The notes under the pieces were generated by a model, which made no database searches, was not told where the DNA came from, and saw nothing but the letters and a program-made list of their open reading frames with translations. A program made the translations under genes and the position numbers. Positions 10,033 to 18,092 of a DNA stretch of 64,000 bases are shown piece after piece; within the stretch, counting starts at the first letter, position 1; the number at the start of each line of letters is the position of its first letter. Source of the DNA: an uncultured Selenomonadaceae bacterium (GTDB lineage Bacteria; Bacillota; Negativicutes; Selenomonadales; Selenomonadaceae). The DNA lies in contig CAJOHN010000018.1 in NCBI GenBank assembly GCA_905234235.1, positions 1 through 64,000 of the forward strand, in the 5' to 3' direction.

Positions 10033-10665
10033 ATGATAGTGATGGACTGGATAAAGAAACTTACGGATATAATCATGCCGTTGGAGCCGCCAAGCGAGGA
10101 CGAAGACGAAATTAAAGAAACTAAAAAAGCCGACGCAAAAGTTGAAGAAACTCCTCCTGCGCAAGAAAAATCTGCTCAAACTGCCGCGCAGAATCCCCAT
10201 GTTGAAAAACAAACGGCAACGAGCGGCTTTGCACAAAATTTCGGCGAAGGAACGATGAATTTCACGCGGCATGGCGGCATGATAAGCACAGCGGATAATG
10301 GTGTTACATCAATGGGCGGCGTGCGTTACGAGGCTTATAGTAGCAACACCGGCGAAACTTCCGTAAGACCGAGCCTCGCCGTAGTTAAAACTCCCCAGCT
10401 CACCATGAAAATTTACGCGCCGACAAAATACGACGATCAAGTTAAGCAGATAGCCGACGACCTTTTGAAACGCAACGCGGTTATCGTGAACTTTGAAGGC
10501 GTCGACGACATAGAACAGCAACGTATCGGCGACTTTGTTATCGGAGCCGTGTATATGATTAACGGGCGTGCTGAAATGATTTCCAAGAAAATTATTTTGT
10601 ACGTGCCCAAAGGCATTGAATACGAGACGGCGATTTTACCGGCGGCAATGCGTCGTTATAATTGA
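10033..10665 (+). CDS. sepF: Cell division protein SepF
   Basis: SepF assembles on FtsZ filaments and tethers them to the membrane through an N-terminal amphipathic helix. The start chosen is ATG 10033, which gives a short hydrophobic N-terminus (MIVMDWIKKLTDIIMP) and lies 9 bases after GGAAGGG; ATG 10042 is also possible. A charged, Ala/Glu-rich linker (to about residue 110) leads to the conserved SepF core: KIYAPTKYDDQ, RNAVIVNFEGVD and RIGDFVIGAVY near the C-terminus. At 210 residues it is longer than Bacillus SepF because of the linker. In many Firmicutes sepF sits in the ylm cluster beside ftsZ; here it has its own promoter and terminator. Confidence 0.93.
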   Translation: MIVMDWIKKLTDIIMPLEPPSEDEDEIKETKKADAKVEETPPAQEKSAQTAAQNPHVEKQTATSGFAQNFGEGTMNFTRHGGMISTADNGVTSMGGVRYEAYSSNTGETSVRPSLAVVKTPQLTMKIYAPTKYDDQVKQIADDLLKRNAVIVNFEGVDDIEQQRIGDFVIGAVYMINGRAEMISKKIILYVPKGIEYETAILPAAMRRYN

Positions 10666-10698
10666 GGGGCGAGGTAAAAATCAATTCAAATAGAACAT

Positions 10699-10733
10699 AA
10701 AAAGCGGGCACGCCTTATGGTTGCCTGCTTTTT
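10699..10733 (+). terminator. Terminator-like hairpin between sepF and the decarboxylase gene
   Basis: AAAAAGCGGGCA (10699-10710) pairs with TGCCTGCTTTTT (10722-10733) over 12 bp with one G-U pair and an 11-base loop. The T-run ends only 8 bases before the next ribosome binding site, so the hairpin may lie in the leader of the following gene. Confidence 0.75.
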
Positions 10734-10747
10734 AATTAAGGCGGAGG

Positions 10748-12208
10748 ATGAATGTGCGAAACGAGTATTTGACGCAAGACCGCGCTCCGATATTGGAGGC
10801 GTTGACGAAAATGAAGGCGGCGCGATTGGTGCCCTTCGACGTGCCGGGACACAAGCGCGGACGAGGCAATAAAGAGTTGGCAGAATTTTTAGGGCAAGCG
10901 TGTTTGGATGTCGACGTTAATTCAATGAAGCCGTTGGATAATTTATGCCACCCCGTCAGCGTGATTCGCGACGCAGAAATTTTAGCAGCGGAAGCATTCG
11001 GTGCGGCTCACAGTTTCTTGATGATTGGCGGAACAACTTCGGCAGTTCAAGCGATGGTTTTATCGACGTGTAAGCCCGGCGATAAAATTATTATGCCGCG
11101 CAACGTCCACCGCTCGGCGATTAACGCGTTGATTCTCTGCGGTGCCGTGCCCGTTTATGTCAATCCTCAAGTCGACGAAAGATTAGGAATTTCTCTCGGC
11201 ATGAAGGTTGAAGAAGTTATCGCCGCCATAAAAAATAATCCCGACGCTAAAGCTGTCCTCGTCAACAACCCGACTTACTACGGCATTTGCTCAGACATAA
11301 AAACGATAACCGAAGTCGCGCACGCTCACGGCATGAAACTTTTAGCCGACGAAGCGCACGGCACGCATTTTTACTTCAACAAAAAACTCCCGCCCTCCGC
11401 AATGAGTGTAGGTGCGGATATGGCGGCTGTATCAATGCATAAATCGGGCGGCTCGCTTACTCAAAGTTCACTTTTGTTGACGGGCGAAAATATCAACGCG
11501 GGCTACGTTCATCAAATTATAAACCTCACTCAGTCAACGAGCGGCTCTTATCTTTTGATGGCGAGTCTTGACATTTCACGGAGAAATTTAGCTCTGCGCG
11601 GCGAACAAATTTTTGACAAGGTTATTGAGCTCGTCGAATACGCTCGCGATGAAATAAATTATCTCGGCGGCTGGTACGCTTACGGCAAAGAACTTACAGA
11701 CGGCGGCGCGTGCTTTGACTTTGATACGACGAAACTTTCAATCTTCACGCGTTCAGTTGGATTGGCGGGCGTCGAAGTTTATGACATTCTGCGCGACGAA
11801 TACGACATTCAACTTGAGTTCGGCGACATTGCAAATATTTTGGCTTATGTGTCAGTCGGCGACCGCGTTAAGGATATTGAGCGGCTTGTCAGTGCGCTTG
11901 CCGACATCAAAAGAATTTATCGCAAAGATTCTTCGCGCCTCATGAAAGTTGAATATATTGCTCCGATTGTCGACGCCGCGCCGAAGGAAGCTTTCTACGC
12001 CGATAAAATTTCCCTGCCGATTAAAGAAACCGTCGATAAGACTGCCGCTGAATTTTTAATGTGTTATCCTCCCGGCATTCCGATACTCGCGCCCGGCGAA
12101 CGAATAACTAAAGAAATTTTAGATTACGTCCGCTACGCCAAGCGCAAAGGTTGCCAAATGACAGGTCCCGAAGATATGACGATTCAACGCCTGCAAGTTA
12201 TGGCTTAA
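10748..12208 (+). CDS. speA: Orn/Lys/Arg decarboxylase family protein, probably arginine decarboxylase
   Basis: Fold type I PLP-dependent decarboxylase, 486 residues, the short form found in Firmicutes. Visible features are FDVPGHKRGRG at the N-terminus (29-40), the cofactor pocket (GGTTSAVQAM, 94-103), DEAHGTHF (201-208) and SMHKSGG with the Schiff-base lysine at 232, then the C-terminal subdomain (CYPPGIPILAPGE). It is followed after 12 bases by speE, so a role in polyamine synthesis (arginine to agmatine) is likely; lysine or ornithine as substrate cannot be excluded by sequence. GGAGG (10743-10747) touches the ATG at 10748, so the in-frame GTG at 10754, 6 bases away from it, is the more probable true start. 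Confidence 0.88.
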   Translation: MNVRNEYLTQDRAPILEALTKMKAARLVPFDVPGHKRGRGNKELAEFLGQACLDVDVNSMKPLDNLCHPVSVIRDAEILAAEAFGAAHSFLMIGGTTSAVQAMVLSTCKPGDKIIMPRNVHRSAINALILCGAVPVYVNPQVDERLGISLGMKVEEVIAAIKNNPDAKAVLVNNPTYYGICSDIKTITEVAHAHGMKLLADEAHGTHFYFNKKLPPSAMSVGADMAAVSMHKSGGSLTQSSLLLTGENINAGYVHQIINLTQSTSGSYLLMASLDISRRNLALRGEQIFDKVIELVEYARDEINYLGGWYAYGKELTDGGACFDFDTTKLSIFTRSVGLAGVEVYDILRDEYDIQLEFGDIANILAYVSVGDRVKDIERLVSALADIKRIYRKDSSRLMKVEYIAPIVDAAPKEAFYADKISLPIKETVDKTAAEFLMCYPPGIPILAPGERITKEILDYVRYAKRKGCQMTGPEDMTIQRLQVMA

Positions 12209-12220
12209 GGAGGATTTTAA

Positions 12221-13072
12221 ATGGAGCTATGGTTCACGGAGCAACATACGCCGAGCGTTCGGTTTTCGTTAAAAGTTGATAAGCAACTGTTCAGCGAGAC
12301 GAGCGAATTTCAACGCGTAGATATTTTTGATTCGGCGGAGTTCGGACGGATTTTAGTTTTGGACGGGCGAATCATGATAACCGAGCGCGACGAATTTATT
12401 TATCACGAAATGATTACTCACGTGCCGTTGTGCGTCAATCCCGATATTAAAAAAGTTTTGCTGGTCGGCGGCGGCGACGGCGGTTCTGCGCGGGAGCTTT
12501 TGAAATACGATTCGATAGAAAAAATTGATTTGGTTGAGGTTGATGAAACGGTTATTCACGCTTGCAAAAAATTTATTCCGCAAACTGCCGCCTGCCTCGA
12601 TAATCCTCGCGTGGAACTTTTTTTTGCCGACGGTTTGAAATTCATTCGCCGCAAAACTGACGAGTACGATTTAATTATTGTTGATTCGACTGATCCGTTC
12701 GGCGTGGGCGAGGGGCTTTTTACTAAAGAATTTTACGGCAACTGCTTTAACGCCTTAACCGACAACGGCATTATGATTAATCAGCACGAGAATCCTTTTT
12801 ACTCGCAAGACGCCGCCGCCATGCAACGCGCTCACAAACGTTTGACGACTTCTTTCCCGATTGTCCGCGTCTATCAAATTCATATCCCGACTTATCCGGC
12901 GGGGCAATGGCTGTTCGGTTTCGCGTCTAAAAAATTTCATCCGACTAACGAAATTAATTTTACTCGTTGGAACGCCCTCAATCTCCAAACTAAATATTAC
13001 AACGCGAACATTCACGTCGGAGCGTTCGCCCTGCCGACTTACGTCATAAAAACTTTACGAGCCGCCGAATAA
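12221..13072 (+). CDS. speE: Spermidine synthase (polyamine aminopropyltransferase)
   Basis: Transfers the aminopropyl group of decarboxylated S-adenosylmethionine to putrescine. It is 283 residues long, normal for SpeE. It shows the N-terminal beta-barrel (LWFTEQHTPSVRFSLKV), the nucleotide-binding GGGDGG motif (83-88), the acidic LVEVDE that contacts the ribose, and DSTDPFGVGEGLF, which carries the catalytic Asp. An AAGGAGG site overlaps the end of the decarboxylase gene and lies 7 bases before ATG, so the two genes are co-transcribed. No speD or speB is in view. No terminator was recognised after it. Confidence 0.95.
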   Translation: MELWFTEQHTPSVRFSLKVDKQLFSETSEFQRVDIFDSAEFGRILVLDGRIMITERDEFIYHEMITHVPLCVNPDIKKVLLVGGGDGGSARELLKYDSIEKIDLVEVDETVIHACKKFIPQTAACLDNPRVELFFADGLKFIRRKTDEYDLIIVDSTDPFGVGEGLFTKEFYGNCFNALTDNGIMINQHENPFYSQDAAAMQRAHKRLTTSFPIVRVYQIHIPTYPAGQWLFGFASKKFHPTNEINFTRWNALNLQTKYYNANIHVGAFALPTYVIKTLRAAE

Positions 13073-13100
13073 TTTTTAATCAAACTTTAAGACTCAGTAC

Positions 13101-13130
13101 TTGCAAAACTTCCTCTATATCTCCTATAAT
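13101..13130 (+). promoter_or_regulatory. Promoter of the exported-protein operon
   Basis: TTGCAA (13101-13106), 18-bp spacer, TATAAT (13125-13130), about 50 bases before the GTG start at 13183. Upstream speE has ended at 13072. This is the only clear promoter before the six genes that run to 19043. Confidence 0.75.
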
Positions 13131-13182
13131 GAAGCAGGTTAGAAAATATTACTTTGTTGAACTTTTAAGAGGAGGAATTTTT

Positions 13183-14400
13183 GTGTGGAAGAAGATTTTT
13201 ATTTTGCTCGGCGGGCTACTCGCAATGAGTGTAGTTGCCGTCGCCGAAGCGAAGGCACTGCCCGAAATTGTCTGGGCGCACGATATTTACATGACGACAA
13301 TCTCTGACGATTATCAAGGTGCCGAAAAAAAGCGCGGCTACCAACTTTTGAACGCGGGAACACCTGAAGAGCAACGAGCTAATCGCGAAATCATCATTAA
13401 CGCCATCGCCGACAAACTCAAGGAACAAGAAGCAGCACTGCCATTTAAGTTGAAGACGACGCTTGACGTTGGAGATCTTTCCGAACGCAATACTGAATTC
13501 GGCGAATCGGGCGCAGAAAATGTCATTCAGCTGGTGCCTATCGTCGTGACAGATTACTCTATCGATAAACCTTACGTCATAAATGGCAAAACTTATCACA
13601 AGTACATAATTGTTTCGGCGTTGGATATTGCTTTTTGTGGCGAGGACGACGCAAGCGGCGCATTGACAATTCTGAGTAATGTGCCGCTCCACTTTTATGA
13701 ATCCATTCCGCTTTCCAATGCAATTAACGAAATGACTGAAAAAAGTTCAGTGGAGCTCGCAAGGATTTATGCCAACTTTACTGCGGATATGATCAGAAAA
13801 CATTTGGACTTTACAAAGATGAAAAAAGTTCTGAAAGGTTTGGAAGACAAGGAATATCGCGCCGAAACTTATCGCGTTGAAAACGTAACTTACACGTCAG
13901 ATAGGGCACGCGGAGTTTTAGGTATGAACAAGTTAATGCAACGCATTGCAGGAAATGTTTTCACGAGTGATTTTGCTACGCATACGGGCAATATCGTTTA
14001 TCCAATGATTTTGCAGGGCGATACCTCCAGTTGGACGACCGACGCAATTCACGGCTTTTATGTCGCTAAAATGAACACATCACACTCCGGCGAAAAAACA
14101 ATCCAAATGCCAACCAACGTCGATCATAAAATCTATCTTGACGTATCGGGCGCGGGCAGTAAAGAAGTTGAAACAAAATATACTTCCGACATTAACGGCT
14201 TTAAGGTTTATCGTCTTTGGATGAAAAGCAACATCGACGGCAAAGAAATTGAGATTACCAACGACATAACCGAAGAATATCTTAAGGGCAATTCCGTTAT
14301 GAACAAAATAATTAAGGATGAGCAAGAAATTTTCGGTGGACTTATGATTGGCGCGGCAGTTAAATCGGCGGCAGCGCAGGCCGGAAAGAAGGTTAAATAA
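13183..14400 (+). CDS. Exported protein of unknown function, first gene of the 13-19 kb operon
   Basis: The start is placed at GTG 13183, 6 bases after AGAGGAGG (13169-13176); the upstream ATG at 13129 overlaps the promoter's -10 box. The resulting 405-residue protein begins with a typical signal peptide (WKKIFILLGGLLAMSVVAVAEAKA). The mature part has no family I recognise. It contains DIYMTTISDDYQG near its N-terminus, a mixed alpha/beta middle with several predicted strands, and a Gly/Ala/Lys-rich C-terminus. The next gene starts directly after its stop codon (TAA-ATG), so translation is probably coupled. Its neighbours are FlgT-like and LPP20-like exported proteins, which points to an envelope role. 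Confidence 0.7.
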   Translation: MWKKIFILLGGLLAMSVVAVAEAKALPEIVWAHDIYMTTISDDYQGAEKKRGYQLLNAGTPEEQRANREIIINAIADKLKEQEAALPFKLKTTLDVGDLSERNTEFGESGAENVIQLVPIVVTDYSIDKPYVINGKTYHKYIIVSALDIAFCGEDDASGALTILSNVPLHFYESIPLSNAINEMTEKSSVELARIYANFTADMIRKHLDFTKMKKVLKGLEDKEYRAETYRVENVTYTSDRARGVLGMNKLMQRIAGNVFTSDFATHTGNIVYPMILQGDTSSWTTDAIHGFYVAKMNTSHSGEKTIQMPTNVDHKIYLDVSGAGSKEVETKYTSDINGFKVYRLWMKSNIDGKEIEITNDITEEYLKGNSVMNKIIKDEQEIFGGLMIGAAVKSAAAQAGKKVK

Positions 14401-15561
14401 ATGAAAACTTTCTTGGCAAAAATTTTTTTTGTGTCGCTGATAATCTGCGCGGCGAGTTTTTTGAATAGTTCAGTAGCCGAAGCAGTAATCGCTAAAGGAT
14501 ATGCGCCGATAGTCAATGGCGACATAGACGGTGCAAGGAAAGAGGCTCGCAAGCAGGCAATGCGCGATGCTGTCGAAGCAGTGGCGGGCGTCAAAGTCGA
14601 GAGCACAACGGAAGTCGCAAACTTTGAACTGGTTAAAGACGAAATAATTTTGCGTTCGGATGGCTACGTAAATATAAACCGTGTCATCAAAGAGGAGGCG
14701 CAAGGAAATATTTTTTACGTCGAACTTGATATTACCGCGAGCGCGGAAAGAATTCGTACCTTCGCACAGGATATAAAATCTCAGCTTGAAGCTAATGTCA
14801 ATGATTCTAATTCTCGCGGTGGAATTATGGTTGCGGTCGTTCAGAGAGATCGCGGCGGCTCCTACAGTTACGAACCGACAATGGGCGATTATCTTAACGC
14901 CAAATTAAAACTCACGGGTTTCCGCGCAGTGACGAATGATAATGTCCTTCAGTATTTGGTTTATCATGCGACTGACCCCGATGTTCGAGTTAAAGCGCGT
15001 GCCGTCGCCAAAGATTATCGCGAATCGGAAAATGCTTTGTTGCGCGGCGTGCTTAATGTCGACTCCGTCAATAAAGTCAATGGGCTTTACGAGGCAACTG
15101 TTCAAGCGTCGTTCGAGCTAATCGGCTTGGATTCCAGCGAGGTTGACGTTTACAGCAAATATGTTAAGGGCGTAGCGGCTACCGAGCGCGAAGCAATTTT
15201 CAACGCTAAAGGAAACGCAACTCGCGAGGCTATGGAATCTTTGTCTAAGCAAGCTCTTGAGACCGTTCAAAGCGAAAATCGCGGCGGCTATATCAACATA
15301 AAAACTACCGTCGTTATCGAAAACGTCACGAATTATCAAGCGCAATACCCGCTGATTAAAACGGGGCTCGACGGCGCACATTGCAAAATTATTCGTATGA
15401 CGCGCCCGAATGCAACGAGCTTGGCTTTCTTTATTTCCACTGATTCTTATTCCAGTCTCGGTGAATTGGAAACTGCTTTGCTGAGTTCAATTTCCGGCAT
15501 TCAACCCGGTATCAATAAGGAAGGCGAACTCGGCGCAACTAAGATTCGGCTTATGTTTTGA
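14401..15561 (+). CDS. FlgT-like exported protein
   Basis: A signal peptide of about 27 residues (ends near SSVAEA) is followed by a domain resembling the N-terminal domain of FlgT: a GDIDGARKEARKQAMRDAVE helix, a VAGVKVES segment, a DEIILRSDGYV turn and a strand ending in FYVELDITA. FlgT belongs to the H ring around the flagellar base in Vibrio and binds FlgO and FlgP. A second alpha/beta domain (about 130-220, starting GGIMVAVVQRD) resembles the middle FlgT or nucleotide-binding-like fold, and a second helix-strand repeat (REAIFNAKGNATREAMES) follows. 386 residues. The family match is by pattern, not by search. An outer-membrane or periplasmic structural role is inferred; a flagellar role is not proven. 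Confidence 0.6.
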   Translation: MKTFLAKIFFVSLIICAASFLNSSVAEAVIAKGYAPIVNGDIDGARKEARKQAMRDAVEAVAGVKVESTTEVANFELVKDEIILRSDGYVNINRVIKEEAQGNIFYVELDITASAERIRTFAQDIKSQLEANVNDSNSRGGIMVAVVQRDRGGSYSYEPTMGDYLNAKLKLTGFRAVTNDNVLQYLVYHATDPDVRVKARAVAKDYRESENALLRGVLNVDSVNKVNGLYEATVQASFELIGLDSSEVDVYSKYVKGVAATEREAIFNAKGNATREAMESLSKQALETVQSENRGGYINIKTTVVIENVTNYQAQYPLIKTGLDGAHCKIIRMTRPNATSLAFFISTDSYSSLGELETALLSSISGIQPGINKEGELGATKIRLMF

Positions 15562-15570
15562 GGTGACGCC

Positions 15571-16443
15571 ATGAAAAATTTTATCGGCAAAATCTTAGTC
15601 GTGCTAACGGCAATTTTCCTCGTGCAAAGTTTTTCTCCGAACGTTTACGCCGCCGCCCCGCCGCGAGGAATTCCTTCCGGCGGCAAGGGGGCTACGGAGG
15701 TAGCCGCAATTGAGGATATGAAACTCTCAACGATTAAACGCGTCTTGGCACAGATAACCGAGCGTAGTGAAGATCCTAACTCGCCTTATCAGCAACTGCT
15801 TAAAACTTATCATCTGTTTATTGATAAAGTTCACGTTGAAAAGCGCGGCAAAAATACTTCGGGCGCGTTCGTGACGGGCAGAGTCGAAATTAAATATCAG
15901 GAAATGCAAACTGCGCTCGGACAACTTGTTAAACTTTTCCACGCTAACGACGTTACACGCGAGGTTTATGTATTCGTGCGATTTGTCGGCAATGTGAATG
16001 AAACGCAACTTCAGGCGGCTGAAAATGTTATCCTTCAACGATACATGACGCGCCTTAAAGAAAATAAATTCGTAGTCGCAAATGCTGACGAGGTTGTCGG
16101 ACAACTTAATCAGACGCGCTCAATGGGCTTTGAACAATTCGTTGAGTTCGTCAAGAAAAAATCCGAAGAAAATCCCGCGATTTGTACGGCGATTGTCGGT
16201 GAAATCAGAATGGCTAAAGAAATTGAACACGCCGACGGCGTCACGATGTCTTGCGAAATGGATATTCACTCGCTGGACTGTCTGAATAATTTCAAGATTA
16301 TCGAGGACTACGATGGCAGTGAAATTTTAAGCGTGCCGAGTTCGGATATAAATCGCTTCGGCATGTTTCTTTTCGAGAAGGCGGCAGTTACCTCGTCCAA
16401 ATCCATTACCGACAGTCTGGTTAAGTATTGGGCTGGTAAATAA
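15571..16443 (+). CDS. Exported protein, possibly LPP20/FlgT-related
   Basis: ATG 15571 lies 9 bases after the previous stop and just after GAGGTGA. The first 27 residues form a signal peptide (VVLTAIFLVQSF...VYAA). The mature 260 residues start with a Gly/Pro stretch (PPRGIPSGGKGATEVA), then a helix (EDMKLSTIKRVLAQI) and a strand-rich part (GAFVTGRVEIKYQEM, REVYVFVRFVG) similar in plan to the helix-plus-strands module of its two neighbours. No catalytic motif is visible. Function unknown; it is almost certainly co-expressed with the flanking genes. Confidence 0.6.
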   Translation: MKNFIGKILVVLTAIFLVQSFSPNVYAAAPPRGIPSGGKGATEVAAIEDMKLSTIKRVLAQITERSEDPNSPYQQLLKTYHLFIDKVHVEKRGKNTSGAFVTGRVEIKYQEMQTALGQLVKLFHANDVTREVYVFVRFVGNVNETQLQAAENVILQRYMTRLKENKFVVANADEVVGQLNQTRSMGFEQFVEFVKKKSEENPAICTAIVGEIRMAKEIEHADGVTMSCEMDIHSLDCLNNFKIIEDYDGSEILSVPSSDINRFGMFLFEKAAVTSSKSITDSLVKYWAGK

Positions 16444-16470
16444 TTCACTAAAATCTAAGGAGGAATTGTC

Positions 16471-17184
16471 ATGAAAAAAATTTTTAAACGGACGGCTGTG
16501 GTAGCCTTAGTTGTTGGTCTTGTCGCGGGCGGAGTAAATGCTCCTGCAGCTGAGGCATTAAGCTTGGGCGGTATCGGGAATCTTTTGGGAGCCGGTAAAG
16601 GAACAGACATTAATACTGCCAATAAGAGAATGCTGGAGAATTTTTATTATTCGGTAGCGTTAATTGCGGCGGCTTATCAGAATGTCCAAATTGCTACGGA
16701 CGACAGTATTGTCAATAAGCAACTCATAACGCAAGATCAAGCGGTTAAATCTGCTAGAAAAGACTCTGATGCAGGACTCCAAATGAAAAATGGTGCTGAA
16801 CAGAATAAAGCGGACGCCGAGAAAATGAAAAAATATTTGTCGGAAGCATTGGCATCGGGCGACGAAGCGAAATTGGCTGAAATCGATAATTTCATAAAAA
16901 CTGCCAACACTCAACGCACACTCTCAAACGTTATGGCAGGCGTTTCCTATACTCAAGCAGGAATTATCTTAATGGCGCAAGTTAAAGGTGCTGCTTCGGG
17001 CAATCTCGAAGGTATAGGCAATGCCGTAGCAATCGCGAACGAAACGAAACAAATGCTTGAAATTCGTAAAGAGCTTTCTAAACTTTTGGACACGGCGACA
17101 GCAGAATATCGTAAAGCACGCGGGATTAAAGACCCCAGCAAAAAAGAGCAAAAGGAAGCAGCGGCTCAGATTGAAAAAGGTTAA
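16471..17184 (+). CDS. Exported helical protein of unknown function
   Basis: 237 residues with a clear signal peptide (KKIFKRTAVVALVVGLVAGGV...AEA) behind an AAGGAGG site. After a Gly-rich start (LSLGGIGNLLGAGKG) the mature protein is predominantly helical and charged, ending in a Lys/Glu/Ala-rich tail (KKEQKEAAAQIEKG). No lipobox and no internal membrane segment strong enough to call, although residues 150-180 are Ala/Gly-rich and mildly hydrophobic. I do not recognise the family. Its place between FlgT-like and LPP20-like genes suggests a structural or chaperone-like part of the same envelope assembly. Confidence 0.6.
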   Translation: MKKIFKRTAVVALVVGLVAGGVNAPAAEALSLGGIGNLLGAGKGTDINTANKRMLENFYYSVALIAAAYQNVQIATDDSIVNKQLITQDQAVKSARKDSDAGLQMKNGAEQNKADAEKMKKYLSEALASGDEAKLAEIDNFIKTANTQRTLSNVMAGVSYTQAGIILMAQVKGAASGNLEGIGNAVAIANETKQMLEIRKELSKLLDTATAEYRKARGIKDPSKKEQKEAAAQIEKG

Positions 17185-17206
17185 AAATTTTAAGGAGGCG
17201 TTTTAA

Positions 17207-18079
17207 ATGAAGAGGTTGTTCTCATGTTTGACTGCGCTTTTTTTGGCAATGTTTTTGCTAACCGGTGTCCGCGCAGAGGCAGCAGTCGATTGGGGCAGTC
17301 AAGTCATTCAAGTAACGGGCATGGGCGTCGCGCCGCCTAAATCAGTAAGTCCGGCTCACGCGTCAATGCAAGCGCGTCGTGCGGCATTCGCTGATGCTTA
17401 TCGTCAACTGCTCGAAGCCGTTCAAGGCGTCAACGTCGACGCAGAAACGACCGTCGAACAGATGATGCTTACAAGTGACGTTGTCAGGACGAAAGTAACC
17501 GGCACGGTTCAAGGCGCAAGAGTCGTTTCCGAAGGCGAACTCAGCGGCGGCGGTTATTCCGTAACAATGGAACTCCCGCTTTTCGGCGATAAAGGAATTT
17601 CAAAGGCAGTCTTAACTCCTCCGCCCGTCGTTGAACCTTTCCCGCAACCCGCGCCCGAAGTTATTCCTTCAATGTCCGCTGATAGCAAAACCGGTGACAG
17701 CGTCGGCTATACAGTCGTGGGCGGCGGCGAACGTTCTCCTATGGCGGCAATCGGCGGCTACACGGGACTTATTATTGACTGCAGAGGTCTCAGCTTAAAT
17801 CCCGTCATGAGTCCCGTTATTAAAAACGTCAAGGGCGTTAAACTTTACGGGCACGAAAATTTGAACTATGATTTAGTCGTTCGCGACGGCATGGTTAATT
17901 ACGCGACAGATAAAAGTATGACGAGCCGCGCAGGTTCCAAACCTCTGATTTTGAAAGCGGAACGTCTCGAAGATCATAATGCTAATCCCGTAGTCAGCGA
18001 GGCGGATGGCAGTCGCATTCTTATTGAAAACGGCGCAACCGGCTTCCTTAACAAAACCGCTGTAGTTTTCTTGTACTGA
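17207..18079 (+). CDS. LPP20-family-like exported protein
   Basis: 290 residues with a signal peptide ending near RAEAA; no lipobox Cys, so probably periplasmic rather than a lipoprotein. The N-terminal domain shows the LPP20-type pattern: VTGMGVAPP, then a helix rich in Ala/Arg (ASMQARRAAFADAYRQLLEA) and strands with VTGTVQGARVV and YSVTMELPLFG. LPP20 includes Vibrio FlgP. A Pro-rich linker (residues 140-160) leads to a C-terminal domain with GYTGLIIDCRGLSLNPVMSP and LNYDLVVRDG, a module often joined to this family. AAGGAGG precedes the ATG, 22 bases after the previous stop. It resembles the neighbouring FlgT-like protein in its first domain. Confidence 0.65.
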   Translation: MKRLFSCLTALFLAMFLLTGVRAEAAVDWGSQVIQVTGMGVAPPKSVSPAHASMQARRAAFADAYRQLLEAVQGVNVDAETTVEQMMLTSDVVRTKVTGTVQGARVVSEGELSGGGYSVTMELPLFGDKGISKAVLTPPPVVEPFPQPAPEVIPSMSADSKTGDSVGYTVVGGGERSPMAAIGGYTGLIIDCRGLSLNPVMSPVIKNVKGVKLYGHENLNYDLVVRDGMVNYATDKSMTSRAGSKPLILKAERLEDHNANPVVSEADGSRILIENGATGFLNKTAVVFLY

Positions 18080-18092
18080 GAAGGTGATTGAC

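Noticed and set aside
9900-10115. Plus-strand open frame of 71 codons between the sigma-like gene and sepF
   Set aside because: It overlaps the end of the sigma-like gene, the sepF promoter and the sepF 5' end, and has no binding site or homology.
13129-13182. ATG 13129 as start of the first exported-protein gene
   Set aside because: It overlaps the promoter -10 box, and GTG 13183 has a strong binding site and opens directly into a signal peptide.
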